A stretch of 64,000 bases of DNA from Chryseobacterium sp. VAUSW3 (GTDB lineage: Bacteria > Bacteroidota > Bacteroidia > Flavobacteriales > Weeksellaceae), in contig NZ_NIUY01000002.1 of NCBI RefSeq assembly GCF_002205795.1, forward strand, positions 558,001-622,000, written 5' to 3'. Shown here in pieces: positions 53,129-62,180 of this stretch. How positions within the stretch are numbered: the stretch's first letter is position 1; every line of letters starts with the position of its first letter. Below the pieces are notes generated by a model. The model was not told where the DNA came from. It made no database searches and worked only from the letters and a program-made list of their open reading frames with translations. The translations under genes and the position numbers were made by a program.

Positions 53129-54583
53129 ATGATAAAAAAGCTCGACGGCTACGTCATTAAAACTTTCTTCGGTCCGTTTATTTTTATTTTCAGTGTGCTG
53201 TTTTTCATTTTTGTGGTAAACATCATCTGGATCCGGCTGTCGCAGTTTACCGGAAAGGGGCTGAGTTACTGGGAAATTCTCCGTCTCCTCTCCTATCTTT
53301 CCGCCATCGTTGTGCAGCTTGTGTTGCCTTTAACGATACTTCTATCATCAATCATGACCTTTGGGGATTTTGGGGAACGGTATGAACTGGCCGCGATGAA
53401 AGCTGCAGGAATCTCTTTAACAAGGATTATGCTTCCGCTGTTTTTTGTTTCCGTCATTTTTTCGATGTTTCTTTTTCTGTTTTCAAACAATGTGATCCCC
53501 GATTTTCAGCGGAAAGCTAAAAATATGCTCTATAATATTGCGGCAACAAAACCTGCTCTGAATTTTACGCCCGGTCAGTTTATCCAGCAAATTCCAGGGT
53601 ACAGCGTAAAATTTGATAAAATTACGGGCGAAAACGGAGAGAATCTCGAAGGCGTTTTTATCCATAAAATGGCTAATTCTTATGAAAACCAGCAGTCGAT
53701 TGTTGCTGAAAAAGGGAAATTTGTACAGGCCGACAACCGTAATTACTTAAAATTGGTGCTTTTTAACGGTCATATTTTTGAAGATAATCTGGGTAATGTA
53801 AGCTACGAACAGCGATTGAAACAGCCAGATCAGGCCATAAAATTTGATACCCTGGTTTCTCATTTCAATATTTCAGACATCATCAATAAAGCAATTGAGT
53901 CTGAAAAAATTACTGATGATTACTCGTTCCAGAATTTTATAGAACTGAATTCAACCATTGAAGCGGCAAAAAAAGAAAACGATGTAGTCCTCGGAAATAT
54001 CAGCAATGAACTGATTAATCAAACCAACAGTTTTGTAAGTTATATCGATAAGACAAAACCGAAGAAAGCAGTACTTCCAACTCCGAAAATCGACACGATG
54101 CAACAGAAAAAGAAGCTGGAGCTACTCTATTCGGCTTTTAATAAAATTGAAAGTGTAAAGCAGCTGAACATCAATAAAGTTGAACAAATCCAGGGCTTAC
54201 ATGCCTACTTTTCACGAATCATTATTTACCAGCAACGGATTTTTGCTTATTCAGTAACATGTTTAATTTTCTTCTTAATCGGTGCAAGTTTGGGATCTAT
54301 CATCAGGAAAGGAGGCCTGGGACTTCCGGTAGTTATTGCCATAGTGGTATTTATTATTTTCTACGTGCTAAATCTCTCTGTAGAAAACATGGCGTGGTCC
54401 GGAAAAATGGATCCTTATCTGGCAGCCTGGTTACCGAATATGGTGCTGTTTCCTTTTGGCGCGTGGCTTACCTACAAGGCACTTACAGATTCTCAACTCT
54501 TTGATATCGAGAAATACAAAAGCCTCTTCAAGCCGATTATTACTATATTTTCTAAGAATAAGGAACACGAAAGGTACCGTTAA
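53129..54583 (+). CDS. LptF/LptG family permease (YjgP/YjgQ)
   Basis: Inner-membrane permease of the LPS export machine, 484 aa. The layout is three N-terminal helices (about 15-125), a large periplasmic beta-jellyroll (about 130-350, PALNFTPGQFIQQIPGYSVK, FEDNLGNVSYEQRLKQPDQA) and three C-terminal helices (about 370-470). The opening KKLDGYVIKTFFGPFIFIF and the GDFGERYELAAMKAAGISL segment, which couples to the LptB ATPase, are diagnostic. Whether it is LptF or LptG cannot be told from sequence alone. A Lys-rich insert is in the periplasmic part. Confidence 0.92.
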   Translation: MIKKLDGYVIKTFFGPFIFIFSVLFFIFVVNIIWIRLSQFTGKGLSYWEILRLLSYLSAIVVQLVLPLTILLSSIMTFGDFGERYELAAMKAAGISLTRIMLPLFFVSVIFSMFLFLFSNNVIPDFQRKAKNMLYNIAATKPALNFTPGQFIQQIPGYSVKFDKITGENGENLEGVFIHKMANSYENQQSIVAEKGKFVQADNRNYLKLVLFNGHIFEDNLGNVSYEQRLKQPDQAIKFDTLVSHFNISDIINKAIESEKITDDYSFQNFIELNSTIEAAKKENDVVLGNISNELINQTNSFVSYIDKTKPKKAVLPTPKIDTMQQKKKLELLYSAFNKIESVKQLNINKVEQIQGLHAYFSRIIIYQQRIFAYSVTCLIFFLIGASLGSIIRKGGLGLPVVIAIVVFIIFYVLNLSVENMAWSGKMDPYLAAWLPNMVLFPFGAWLTYKALTDSQLFDIEKYKSLFKPIITIFSKNKEHERYR

Positions 54584-54586
54584 TAC

Positions 54587-54630
54587 AATAAAAAAACCGC
54601 AACTGATTATTGTTGCGGTTTTTATTTATT
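54587..54630. terminator. Bidirectional terminator between lptG-like and glutathione peroxidase genes
   Basis: Arms ACCGCAAC and GTTGCGGT around eight bases, with an A7 run before and TTTTATTTATT after. Confidence 0.85.
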
Positions 54631-55195
54631 TAAAATATTTGGTAATTGCTTCGTCTGTTGGTTTTGTAGTACTTACAAAACTGTCGATCAGTTTTCCGTT
54701 TTCATCCAGCAAAAACTTTGTAAAATTCCAGAGGATGGTGGTATTTTTTACACCGTTTAAATTCTTATCTGTTAAGTATTTGAAGATTGGTGCGGTATCA
54801 TCTCCCTTTACTGAAACTTTTGCGGCAATGGGGAATGTAACTCCATAGTTTTTCTGGCAGAAAGCGCCAATCTCTTCATTGGTTCCCGGCTCCTGGCCGC
54901 CGAAATTATTCGCTGGAAAACCTACCACAACCAGTTGGTCTGCATATTCTTTAGAAATTTTTTCCAGATCTGCGTATTGCGGAGTAAAACCACATTCTGA
55001 AGCCGTGTTTACAATCAGGATTTTCTTTCCTTTGAAATCAGCAAAATTTATTTCTTTGCCGTCTCCACTTTCAACTTTATAATCGTAAATGCTTTTCATG
55101 GCGATATTTTTTTCTTGTGAAACTTCTTTTTTCTGTTGGCTGCAACTCTGTATAAAAGCCGCAAATGATAACAGCATGATGAATATTTTTTTCAT
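54626..55195 (-). CDS. glutathione peroxidase family protein (Cys type)
   Basis: A thiol peroxidase, 189 aa, with a lipoprotein-like signal (MKKIFIMLLSFAAFIQSC, lipobox FIQSC), so it is probably anchored in the periplasm. The peroxidatic Cys is in VNTASECGFTPQYADLEKI; no selenocysteine. GFPANNFGGQEPGTNEEIGA gives the Gln and the second motif, and ILWNFTKFLLDENGKLI gives the Trp/Asn. In organisms without glutathione such enzymes mostly use thioredoxin. Confidence 0.92.
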   Translation of the reverse strand: MKKIFIMLLSFAAFIQSCSQQKKEVSQEKNIAMKSIYDYKVESGDGKEINFADFKGKKILIVNTASECGFTPQYADLEKISKEYADQLVVVGFPANNFGGQEPGTNEEIGAFCQKNYGVTFPIAAKVSVKGDDTAPIFKYLTDKNLNGVKNTTILWNFTKFLLDENGKLIDSFVSTTKPTDEAITKYFK

Positions 55196-55218
55196 AAAGA
55201 AATTTTTAAATTGTTTAT

Positions 55219-55881
55219 TTAAAATTTAAAAGTATTTGCAGGAAGAACTTTATTGGTTTCAATCTTGTTGAGCAAAATAACATAATCGCTATCTTTTTTA
55301 GGCGAAGACGATTCAATCCTGAATGGCATCATTAAACTTCCAACCTTTCTGTAATCGCTGTAAATTATGGATTCGTCACTTTTCACTTCCTTTATCAACA
55401 TATAAGATTTCGAATCGAAAAAGTACAGGGTTTTGTTTACGTTTTTAATCAGTTCAACTTTATGACATACGGTTTCACCAACTTTTTCCTTTCCTAAATA
55501 ATTGGCTTCAAATCCTTTGCTTTCCCAATCAATAAAATCGGTATCAAAACTTTCTGCAACATAATTCGGATATTCCTGAAGTTTGTTGGTTGCATAGTTC
55601 ATCGCATACCCTTTTTTACCATCGTAACCTTCAATTGCGGTTTCTTTTTTATTAATGGTAATCACTGTTTTGGTAAGGTTGGGTCTTTCCTGAAAAATTT
55701 TTATCGGGTAATGATCGTTAATCCCCAATGTGAGTCTTCCCTGTAACGTGATTGAATTTAATAATTTCCAGTTTGTTAAACCTCCGGAAAGTTCTATATT
55801 TTTTTCTATGATTTCTTTTGCGGTTTGTGCGGAGACAATTCCGCTCATCAACATGATGAATACTAAAAATATCTTTCTCAT
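55219..55881 (-). CDS. LolA-type outer-membrane lipoprotein-sorting-like protein
   Basis: A 220-aa periplasmic protein from ATG 55879-55881, which opens the signal peptide MRKIFLVFIMLMSGIVSAQ; an upstream extension is rejected. The body (KEIIEKNIELSGGLTNWKLL, LTLGINDHYPIKIFQERPNL, KVGETVCHKVELIKNVNKTL, YFFDSKSYMLIKEVKSDESI) looks like the LolA/LolB-fold DUF4292-like or outer membrane lipoprotein-sorting group. The function is not certain. It sits between kdsB (57 bases upstream) and the glutathione peroxidase gene. Confidence 0.72.
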   Translation of the reverse strand: MRKIFLVFIMLMSGIVSAQTAKEIIEKNIELSGGLTNWKLLNSITLQGRLTLGINDHYPIKIFQERPNLTKTVITINKKETAIEGYDGKKGYAMNYATNKLQEYPNYVAESFDTDFIDWESKGFEANYLGKEKVGETVCHKVELIKNVNKTLYFFDSKSYMLIKEVKSDESIIYSDYRKVGSLMMPFRIESSSPKKDSDYVILLNKIETNKVLPANTFKF

Positions 55882-55938
55882 TAATCGGTCTGTTTGTTTT
55901 TCAAATATATACTTTTTGAATTTAAGCGTTTTTTGCAC

Positions 55939-56673
55939 TTAATCCTGCTGTCCTAAAATCGCTCTCGCTTTCTCCAAATCCTCAGGAACATCGATTCCTA
56001 CGCCCACAAAATCAGTTTCGATCATCTTGATTTTCATACCGTATTCCAAATAGCGGATGCATTCAATTTTTTCTGAAATCTCCAGTGGTTTCATAGGAAG
56101 TTTCGCAAAATTGAGCAGCGCGTTTTTCCTGAAAGCATAAACGCCGATATGCTTGAAATATTCTACATCTGGATGAATTTCCCTTGGATAGGGAATCACC
56201 GCACGGCTGAAATAGAGCGCAAAACCTTCGTAATCTGTAATAACTTTTACGTTGTTCGGGTTTTCTATTTCATCTGTATTTTTCAGTTTAATTTTTAGGG
56301 AAGCCAAAGAAATTTTCTCTTCGGAATCCTCATTAAAAACTGAAATCAACTGTTTTAAAGGTTCCGTTTTTAGAAAAGGCTCATCGCCCTGAACATTTAC
56401 CACAATGTCGCAATCGATGTTTTGTACTGCTTCCGCAATTCGGTCGCTGCCGGTTTCATGCTGCCCCGTCATTACGGCCTTTCCGCCATTTTTAATGATT
56501 TCATCAAAAATAATTTCCGAATCTGTTGCCACAAAAACTTCATCAAACAAAGCGGTCTCTACAACATTCTGATATGTTGTAGCAATTACCGTTTTTTCTC
56601 CTAAAATCTGCATTAGTTTTCCTGGAAAACGGCTCGCTTCGTAGCGCGCGGGAATTACGGCGATAATTTTCAT
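55939..56673 (-). CDS. kdsB: 3-deoxy-manno-octulosonate cytidylyltransferase
   Basis: Activates Kdo with CTP to CMP-Kdo for lipopolysaccharide core synthesis. The 244-aa protein is full length. Motifs: [20 protein letters not shown] at the N-terminus (nucleotide binding), [39 protein letters not shown] with metal-binding Asp, and SRAVIPYPR and HIGVYAFR. It lies four bases after the aminotransferase gene on the minus strand, so they are co-transcribed. Confidence 0.95.
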   Translation of the reverse strand: MKIIAVIPARYEASRFPGKLMQILGEKTVIATTYQNVVETALFDEVFVATDSEIIFDEIIKNGGKAVMTGQHETGSDRIAEAVQNIDCDIVVNVQGDEPFLKTEPLKQLISVFNEDSEEKISLASLKIKLKNTDEIENPNNVKVITDYEGFALYFSRAVIPYPREIHPDVEYFKHIGVYAFRKNALLNFAKLPMKPLEISEKIECIRYLEYGMKIKMIETDFVGVGIDVPEDLEKARAILGQQD

Positions 56674-56676
56674 TAA

Positions 56677-57930
56677 TTAAGACAGTTTTGCAAGTGCACC
56701 TTCGAGTCTCGGCAACATTTTTTTTATTTCATCAGCTGATAAACCACCCGCTGATGCCCTAAACCAAGGCATATTTCGTGAATTTCCGAACGCCGAAAAT
56801 GGCACAAGCGCCACACCAGCTTCGTTGATCAGATAAAATACAAGGTCAGATGAATCCGCAATCTGCGAACCGTCGGGTTTTGTTTTGCCTAAATAATCAA
56901 GCTCGATGGTGAGATACAGTGCACCCATCGGTTTAATACTGTTGACCTGCAAGCCACGCGATTTCATTTCCTGAATTCCTGTATGCAGAATCTTTAAACT
57001 TTCAGCGATTTTTCCCTTAAAGTCATTCACAAAAAAGTCTACATGTTCCGTCTCACCCAAAAATACCGAAACGGCTTGCTGCTCAGGTTTTGGCGCCCAG
57101 GCCCCGATGTGGCCGAGTAATGCTTTCATTTTGTCAATAATTTCCGTAGGACCAAAACTCCAGCCTACTCTGACTCCCGTTGCCGCAAAAGATTTTGAAG
57201 TTCCGTCGATAAAAACGGTGTATTTCTTCATTTCCGGAAAAAGAGAAACCGGATTGAAATGCTCTTCATCAAAAGTAAGCATCGCGTAAATCTGATCATA
57301 CATCAGATAAAGCGGTTTTTCATTCTCATCGCGTTTTTTATTCTCTTCCAGAACAAGTTCACAAATTTCGGTGAGCTGATCTTTAGTAAACATTGTTCCG
57401 GTCGGATTCAGCGGAGAACATAAAGCCAGCAGAACTGCACCTTCCAAATGAGGTTTTAATTCTTCTGCAGTCGGCAAAAAGTTATTGGACTGAGACGTTT
57501 CAACTTCAATTTTTTCAGCGTGAGTCAAATAGGCATAATGGTTGTTGTTCCACGAAGGAATTGGATAAACCACTTTATCACCTTCATCAACAATCGTTTT
57601 GAAAGTAGCATAAATTAAAGGTCTGGAGCCGCCTGCCAATAAAATTTCATCTGCGGAATATTCAAGATTCCAGCGATTTTTTAAATCTTGGGAAACAGCT
57701 TTTCTCAGAGACAAAAGGCCGTTTGCCGGCGGATAATTGGTCAGGTTATTTTGGTAAGCTTTCTGAATTTCTTCTTTCAGTCTTGCGGGAATCGGGTAAA
57801 TATTGGCATCCAAATCACCGATGGTAAGATTGGCGATCTCGGCGCCTTGCGTTTTCAGATCATTTACATGATTACCAATTTTAATAATTTCTGAACCGAT
57901 AAGATTTTGGGCGAGTTTTGATACTTTCAT
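56677..57930 (-). CDS. class I/II pyridoxal-phosphate aminotransferase
   Basis: A 417-aa fold-type I aminotransferase. The PLP-binding Lys is in DGTSKSFAATGVRVGWSFGP; other conserved parts are LAGGSRPLIYATFKTIVDEG, SPLNPTGTMFTKDQL, YDQIYAMLTF and FRASAGGLSADEI with the substrate carboxylate-binding Arg. It resembles aspartate aminotransferase of the Ib subgroup, but specificity cannot be set by eye. Co-transcribed with kdsB. Confidence 0.9.
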   Translation of the reverse strand: MKVSKLAQNLIGSEIIKIGNHVNDLKTQGAEIANLTIGDLDANIYPIPARLKEEIQKAYQNNLTNYPPANGLLSLRKAVSQDLKNRWNLEYSADEILLAGGSRPLIYATFKTIVDEGDKVVYPIPSWNNNHYAYLTHAEKIEVETSQSNNFLPTAEELKPHLEGAVLLALCSPLNPTGTMFTKDQLTEICELVLEENKKRDENEKPLYLMYDQIYAMLTFDEEHFNPVSLFPEMKKYTVFIDGTSKSFAATGVRVGWSFGPTEIIDKMKALLGHIGAWAPKPEQQAVSVFLGETEHVDFFVNDFKGKIAESLKILHTGIQEMKSRGLQVNSIKPMGALYLTIELDYLGKTKPDGSQIADSSDLVFYLINEAGVALVPFSAFGNSRNMPWFRASAGGLSADEIKKMLPRLEGALAKLS

Positions 57931-57966
57931 ATGATTTGCTCAATTAGTTAATTTAATTTTTGAGTT

Positions 57967-59685
57967 TTAAAGATTTAAATCTGCTTTTACCTGATTAATT
58001 TTCTGTTCTAAAACAACAAGCTTTTCACGGAAATCCTGCTCAGAAGCGATTGAATCCTTCACAGAAACATAAAATTTAATTTTCGGTTCTGTTCCGGAAG
58101 GTCTTACGCAGACTTTGGTTCCGTCTTGTGTGTAATAAATAAGTACGTTAGATTTGGGAATTCCGTCCATTACAGATTTTTTGCTGTCGGTAATATTCAG
58201 CGAAGTCTGATCCTGATAATCCCTAACTTCAACTACTTTGGAACCTGCAATTTCTGCCGGGGGATTTTCGCGGAAATCGGTCATCATCTGTTTTATTTCT
58301 TCAGCACCCGTTCTTCCTTTTCTTACCACGTTAATTAAACCTTCGTAGTACATGCCGATTTCTTTGTAAATATCGATCATATACTGGTACATCGTTTTTC
58401 CGTTCGCTTTGCACCAGGCTGCAATTTCGCAGGCCAGCAGGATTGAGCCGCATGAATCTTTGTCGCGCACGAAATCTCCGGTCATAAAACCGAAACTTTC
58501 TTCCCCTCCACAAACGAATTTTTCCTGACCTTCGGCATCACGAATCATTTTACCGATCCACTTGAAACCTGTTAACCCGATTTTACATTCCACACCGAAT
58601 TTTTCAGCGATATCAATGAAAATATCAGAAGTTACAATCGTAGATCCAATGAATTCTTTACCGGTAATTTTCCCGGCTTTTTTCCACTGGTCCAAGATAT
58701 AATAGGTTAGAATGGTATTGGTCTGGTTTCCGTTAAGCAACTGGATCTCACCGTCAAGATTTCTTACGGCAATTCCCAATCGGTCGCCATCCGGATCTGT
58801 TCCGATAACAATATCGCCGTTGGTGATTCGTGCTAAATCCATTGCCATTTCAAGGGCCGCGGGTTCTTCAGGATTCGGAGATTCAACCGTTGGGAAATTC
58901 CCGCTTGGAATCATCTGTTCGCGAACAAGGTCAACTTTTGTGAAACCAGCCTTTTTCAAAGCCTGAGGAACGGTTTTATAGGTGGTTCCGTGGATGGAAG
59001 TGAAAACAATATTTAAATTGTCGTATCCGGTTTTATCTTTCTGATAAAGCGAATTTTCCATGCAGGCATTGATATAAACATCATCCTGTTCTTCGCCGAT
59101 CCATTCAATTAAATCATCGTTTCCGTTGAATTTAATATCCTCAAATTTTGTAGCATAGACTTCTTTAATAATGTTTTCGTCATCAGGCGGAACAATCTGC
59201 GCTCCGTCATTCCAATATACTTTGTAACCGTTGTATTCAGGCGGATTGTGAGACGCGGTAAGAACGATTCCTGCATTACATTTTTTGTCGCGAACGGTGA
59301 AAGAAAGTTCAGGAGTCGGACGGTGTTCTTTGAAAAGTAAAACATTAATTCCGTTGGCTGTAAGCACATCTGCGCACATTTTCCCGAATTCTTTGGAATT
59401 GTTACGTACATCATAAGCGATCGCCACCTTAATTTCCTGATCAGGAAACTGAGAATGAAGATAATTTGCCAAACCCTGAGTGGCCTGACCAAGCGTGTAT
59501 TTGTTGAGTCGGTTGGTGCCAACTCCCATAATTCCGCGCATTCCGCCGGTTCCGAATTCTAATTCCCGATAAAAAGAATCTTCAAGATCATCAGAATTTG
59601 TATCGATCCAGGTTCGGATGGTATTTTTTGTTTCTTCGTCGAAAGTGTCTGTAAGCCAGAGTTTTGCTTTTTCTAAAGTTGTCAT
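57967..59685 (-). CDS. phosphohexomutase (phosphoglucomutase/phosphomannomutase)
   Basis: A 572-aa alpha-D-phosphohexomutase of the long, PgcA-like type. The catalytic Ser is in VLTASHNPPEYNGYKVYW, the metal loop is GTDPDGDRLGIAV, the sugar-binding loop is CGGEESFGFMTGDFVRDKDS and the phosphate loop is VRPSGTEPKIKFYV. The N-terminal GTGGMRGIMGVGTNRLN also fits. It interconverts hexose 1- and 6-phosphates for glycan precursors. It is 36 bases upstream of the aminotransferase gene. Confidence 0.94.
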   Translation of the reverse strand: MTTLEKAKLWLTDTFDEETKNTIRTWIDTNSDDLEDSFYRELEFGTGGMRGIMGVGTNRLNKYTLGQATQGLANYLHSQFPDQEIKVAIAYDVRNNSKEFGKMCADVLTANGINVLLFKEHRPTPELSFTVRDKKCNAGIVLTASHNPPEYNGYKVYWNDGAQIVPPDDENIIKEVYATKFEDIKFNGNDDLIEWIGEEQDDVYINACMENSLYQKDKTGYDNLNIVFTSIHGTTYKTVPQALKKAGFTKVDLVREQMIPSGNFPTVESPNPEEPAALEMAMDLARITNGDIVIGTDPDGDRLGIAVRNLDGEIQLLNGNQTNTILTYYILDQWKKAGKITGKEFIGSTIVTSDIFIDIAEKFGVECKIGLTGFKWIGKMIRDAEGQEKFVCGGEESFGFMTGDFVRDKDSCGSILLACEIAAWCKANGKTMYQYMIDIYKEIGMYYEGLINVVRKGRTGAEEIKQMMTDFRENPPAEIAGSKVVEVRDYQDQTSLNITDSKKSVMDGIPKSNVLIYYTQDGTKVCVRPSGTEPKIKFYVSVKDSIASEQDFREKLVVLEQKINQVKADLNL

Positions 59686-59726
59686 CTTTTTTATATTTGA
59701 TAGCGTTTATATTATTTTATCTGGAG

Positions 59727-60428
59727 CTACTCCATTTTTTTGTTCTGTACGGTGGCTGTTTTATCAATGGTAAATGCGCGGATCGGATCATTATAATACA
59801 CCATTTTAGCAGTGTTTTTTATATTTCCTTTTAATGAATCCTTTACATTTACTTCCGCATAATTTCCGTTTTTAGACTCAATTTTCAGATTTTCAATAAT
59901 CCAGTAAGGAGCGATAATGCTTGCCGTATCCGAAATTTTCAGCACGGCATCTTTTGTATTACCTAAGAAGTTTGCGCGGCTTTTCCCCGTCATATCCACT
60001 TCTGCCCGGCGGGAATTTACGGATCCAATAAATTTACCATTATTTTTTAAATTCAGCCGGAAGTTGTCGGTTTTAATTTCGCTTGAAATGTTCATTTCGA
60101 CTGAATCTGCGATCGAAACCTTTTCTAAATTATATTTGGAATAAACGGTAATATTATAAAAATCAACGCCTTTAGTTTTCCGTTTCTCTTCGATGTTCAG
60201 CGTTTTGTCTTTTACTTTAATTTTCAGGTTATTCAAAATGTTTGGGTAGGTTTCCACATTCACAAAACTGCTGTCGCTTTTGATGTAAAACAGCCGAAAC
60301 TTCCCTTCAAGATTAAGATTTACAAATTCTTCGAGCGGGATATTTTTGTTTTCTATTTTTCCTTTCGGAGAGATTTCGCCACAGGACATAACAGAAAAAG
60401 CAAGGAGTAAAATAAACAGGTTTTTCAT
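59727..60428 (-). CDS. DUF2807 (GIN domain) lipoprotein
   Basis: A 233-aa protein with lipoprotein signal MKNLFILLLAFSVMSC (lipobox VMSC). The mature part is a right-handed beta-helix-like GIN domain, with short repeated strands (KTDNFRLNLKNNGKFIGSVN, AEVDMTGKSRANFLGNTKDA, LKISDTASIIAPYWIIENLK). Function unknown; these domains are common envelope proteins of Bacteroidota. It begins four bases after the GT2 gene and is co-transcribed. Confidence 0.85.
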   Translation of the reverse strand: MKNLFILLLAFSVMSCGEISPKGKIENKNIPLEEFVNLNLEGKFRLFYIKSDSSFVNVETYPNILNNLKIKVKDKTLNIEEKRKTKGVDFYNITVYSKYNLEKVSIADSVEMNISSEIKTDNFRLNLKNNGKFIGSVNSRRAEVDMTGKSRANFLGNTKDAVLKISDTASIIAPYWIIENLKIESKNGNYAEVNVKDSLKGNIKNTAKMVYYNDPIRAFTIDKTATVQNKKME

Positions 60429-60432
60429 TTGA

Positions 60433-61383
60433 TTAAATGACTTCGTCGATATTATAATTTTTGTGTTCGCGGTTGGTTCTGATGATCATTTCACCCAAAA
60501 ATCCTGCAATGAAGAGTAGCGTACCGAGAATCATCATCGTTAAAGCAATGAAAAACCAGGCATTATTGGTCAGCAAATGACCATAAATCCCTCTGGAAAC
60601 ATCAATTAATTTTGAAACTCCCAGCCAGAAAGCAGATAAAAATCCTACGATAAACATCAGCGTTCCTACGGCGCCAAAAAAGTGCATCGGTCTGCCGCCA
60701 AAACGGCTTACGAACCAAAGGGTAATTAAATCCAGAAATCCACGAACAAAACGTTCTGTTCCGAATTTTGATGTTCCGTACGGTCGTGCCTGATGCTGTA
60801 CTTCTTTCTCTGTAATTCTTCGGAAACCTGCATTGGCAGCCAGAACCGGAATATACCGGTGCATATCGCCGTAAACATCAATTGATTTTACAACCTGCTT
60901 TTTATAGGCCTTTAATCCACAGTTGAAATCGTGAAGTTCGACACCGGAAACTTTTCTGGCCGCTGCATTAAAGAGCTTTGACGGAAGATTTTTTGTCATT
61001 ACATTATCAAAACGTTTCTTTTTCCAGCCCGAAACAATGTCGTAATCTTCTTCCTTTACCATTCTGTACAGCTCCGGAATTTCTTCAGGAAAATCCTGCA
61101 GATCAGCATCCATGGTAATTACCACTTCACCCTGTGCTTTTTCAAAAGCTGCATGAAGTGCCTGCGATTTCCCGTAATTTCTGGAGAATTTAATCCCGTG
61201 AATCTGAGGGAACTGAACTTTCATATTTTCGATGATGCTCCACGAAAGATCGGTGCTTCCGTCGTCTACAAACCAAATTTCATAGGAAAGATTTGCGGTG
61301 GTGCAGACGCTGTGAATTCTTGAAAACAATTCTTCAAGGGAATCTTCTTCATTCAGAAGAGGTATGATGATGGATAAATTCAT
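60433..61383 (-). CDS. glycosyltransferase family 2 (GtrB/DPM-like) membrane protein
   Basis: A 316-aa enzyme. The N-terminal GT-A domain (residues 1-225) has IIIPLLNEEDSLEELF, VDDGSTDLSW, GEVVITMDADLQDFPEEIPE (DxD-type Asp) and DVVSGWKKKR-like DIVSGWKKKRFDNV, then HDFNCGLKAYKK. Two membrane helices follow (about 230-260 and 270-300). It resembles bactoprenol or dolichol phosphate glucosyl/mannosyltransferases that load a lipid carrier. The acceptor is inferred from the family. Confidence 0.9.
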   Translation of the reverse strand: MNLSIIIPLLNEEDSLEELFSRIHSVCTTANLSYEIWFVDDGSTDLSWSIIENMKVQFPQIHGIKFSRNYGKSQALHAAFEKAQGEVVITMDADLQDFPEEIPELYRMVKEEDYDIVSGWKKKRFDNVMTKNLPSKLFNAAARKVSGVELHDFNCGLKAYKKQVVKSIDVYGDMHRYIPVLAANAGFRRITEKEVQHQARPYGTSKFGTERFVRGFLDLITLWFVSRFGGRPMHFFGAVGTLMFIVGFLSAFWLGVSKLIDVSRGIYGHLLTNNAWFFIALTMMILGTLLFIAGFLGEMIIRTNREHKNYNIDEVI

Positions 61384-61432
61384 TTAAGTTGTTGAAATTA
61401 TAGGTTCAAAGTGAAAAATTTTTAATGGTTTT

Positions 61433-62008
61433 CTATTCAATTCTGCTTCTAAAGAAACTGGCAAAAAAGACAGATAAAATTACGTAAAAAACCATGATTG
61501 CCGCGAAATAATACGTAAACTGCCGGAACGAAAACATGTCTTTATCCTTAATCATTTCCGGGGAAAAACTTTTCAGGCGATCTTGGTATTTCTTTTCGAG
61601 TTCAGCCTTCTCTTCTTGTTTATCCAGGGCACTTTTTGCTTTTTCGTATTCGTTGTTGAGTTCTGTTTTCTGCCTTTCGATGTACTGATAGTTCAATAAA
61701 TTTTTGGCATCTTTATCCACAAAATTCAGGAAAAGAAACATGCTGACAACAGAGAGCAAACCACCGATAAACATGGGTTTGAAAGCACGCCCAAAAACTG
61801 CCCGAAAACCCATCGGAACGCCTTCTTTTTTTGCAGCGTTTACGGATAAAAATGCCCCGACAACATACACTGCGGGAAGCAAAAATGCATTTAAAAGCAT
61901 CGAATTGCTGAAATAATCAACATTCATCCCGAAAAAATACATCGAAAAGAAAATAAGCATTGTTACAATAAACAGCAGAAAACCAACACCATAAACATTT
62001 TTAACCAT
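61433..62008 (-). CDS. DUF4199 domain-containing membrane protein
   Basis: A 191-aa protein with four membrane segments: about residues 8-30, 37-60, 78-99 and 160-185, the last pair separated by a long charged coiled-coil-like stretch (YIERQKTELNNEYEKAKSAL and on). This arrangement is the DUF4199 family as I know it. Function unknown. It sits directly upstream of the GT2 gene (49 bases), a pair I recall from related genomes. Its start region is close to the ffs promoter, which is divergent. Confidence 0.8.
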   Translation of the reverse strand: MVKNVYGVGFLLFIVTMLIFFSMYFFGMNVDYFSNSMLLNAFLLPAVYVVGAFLSVNAAKKEGVPMGFRAVFGRAFKPMFIGGLLSVVSMFLFLNFVDKDAKNLLNYQYIERQKTELNNEYEKAKSALDKQEEKAELEKKYQDRLKSFSPEMIKDKDMFSFRQFTYYFAAIMVFYVILSVFFASFFRSRIE

Positions 62009-62047
62009 AAGAGATTTTATAAATTTTGAATTTTTTTTATTTTGAAT

Positions 62048-62077
62048 TTTGAATTTTAATTTAAAGCCTTATCTTTG
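62048..62077 (+). promoter_or_regulatory. Promoter of ffs: TTTG-N18-TATCTTTG
   Basis: TTTG at 62048-62051 and TATCTTTG at 62070-62077 with an 18-base spacer, a full match to the Bacteroidota -33/-7 promoter. Transcription would start near 62081-62084, the exact 5' end of the SRP RNA. Confidence 0.75.
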
Positions 62078-62079
62078 CA

Positions 62080-62176
62080 CCGGCAAGTCCTACACAACCA
62101 GCTCCTGTGAATCCTCCAGGGTGGGAACGCAGCAAAGGTAAACGGTTGTAGCGGTGTGATGTAGATCGCTTGCCAT
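62080..62176 (+). ncRNA. ffs: Signal recognition particle RNA (4.5S, small bacterial type)
   Basis: About 95 bases that fold into one long hairpin: GGCAAG at 62082-62087 pairs with CTTGCC at 62169-62174. The apical part has the conserved SRP core: TCCTGTGAATCC and CCAGGGTGGGAACGCAGCAA (GGAA-type tetraloop surroundings and the AGCA internal loop). A T7 run (62176-62182) ends the transcript. It binds Ffh to target membrane proteins. It lies on the plus strand between two minus-strand genes. Confidence 0.92.
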
Positions 62177-62180
62177 TTTT

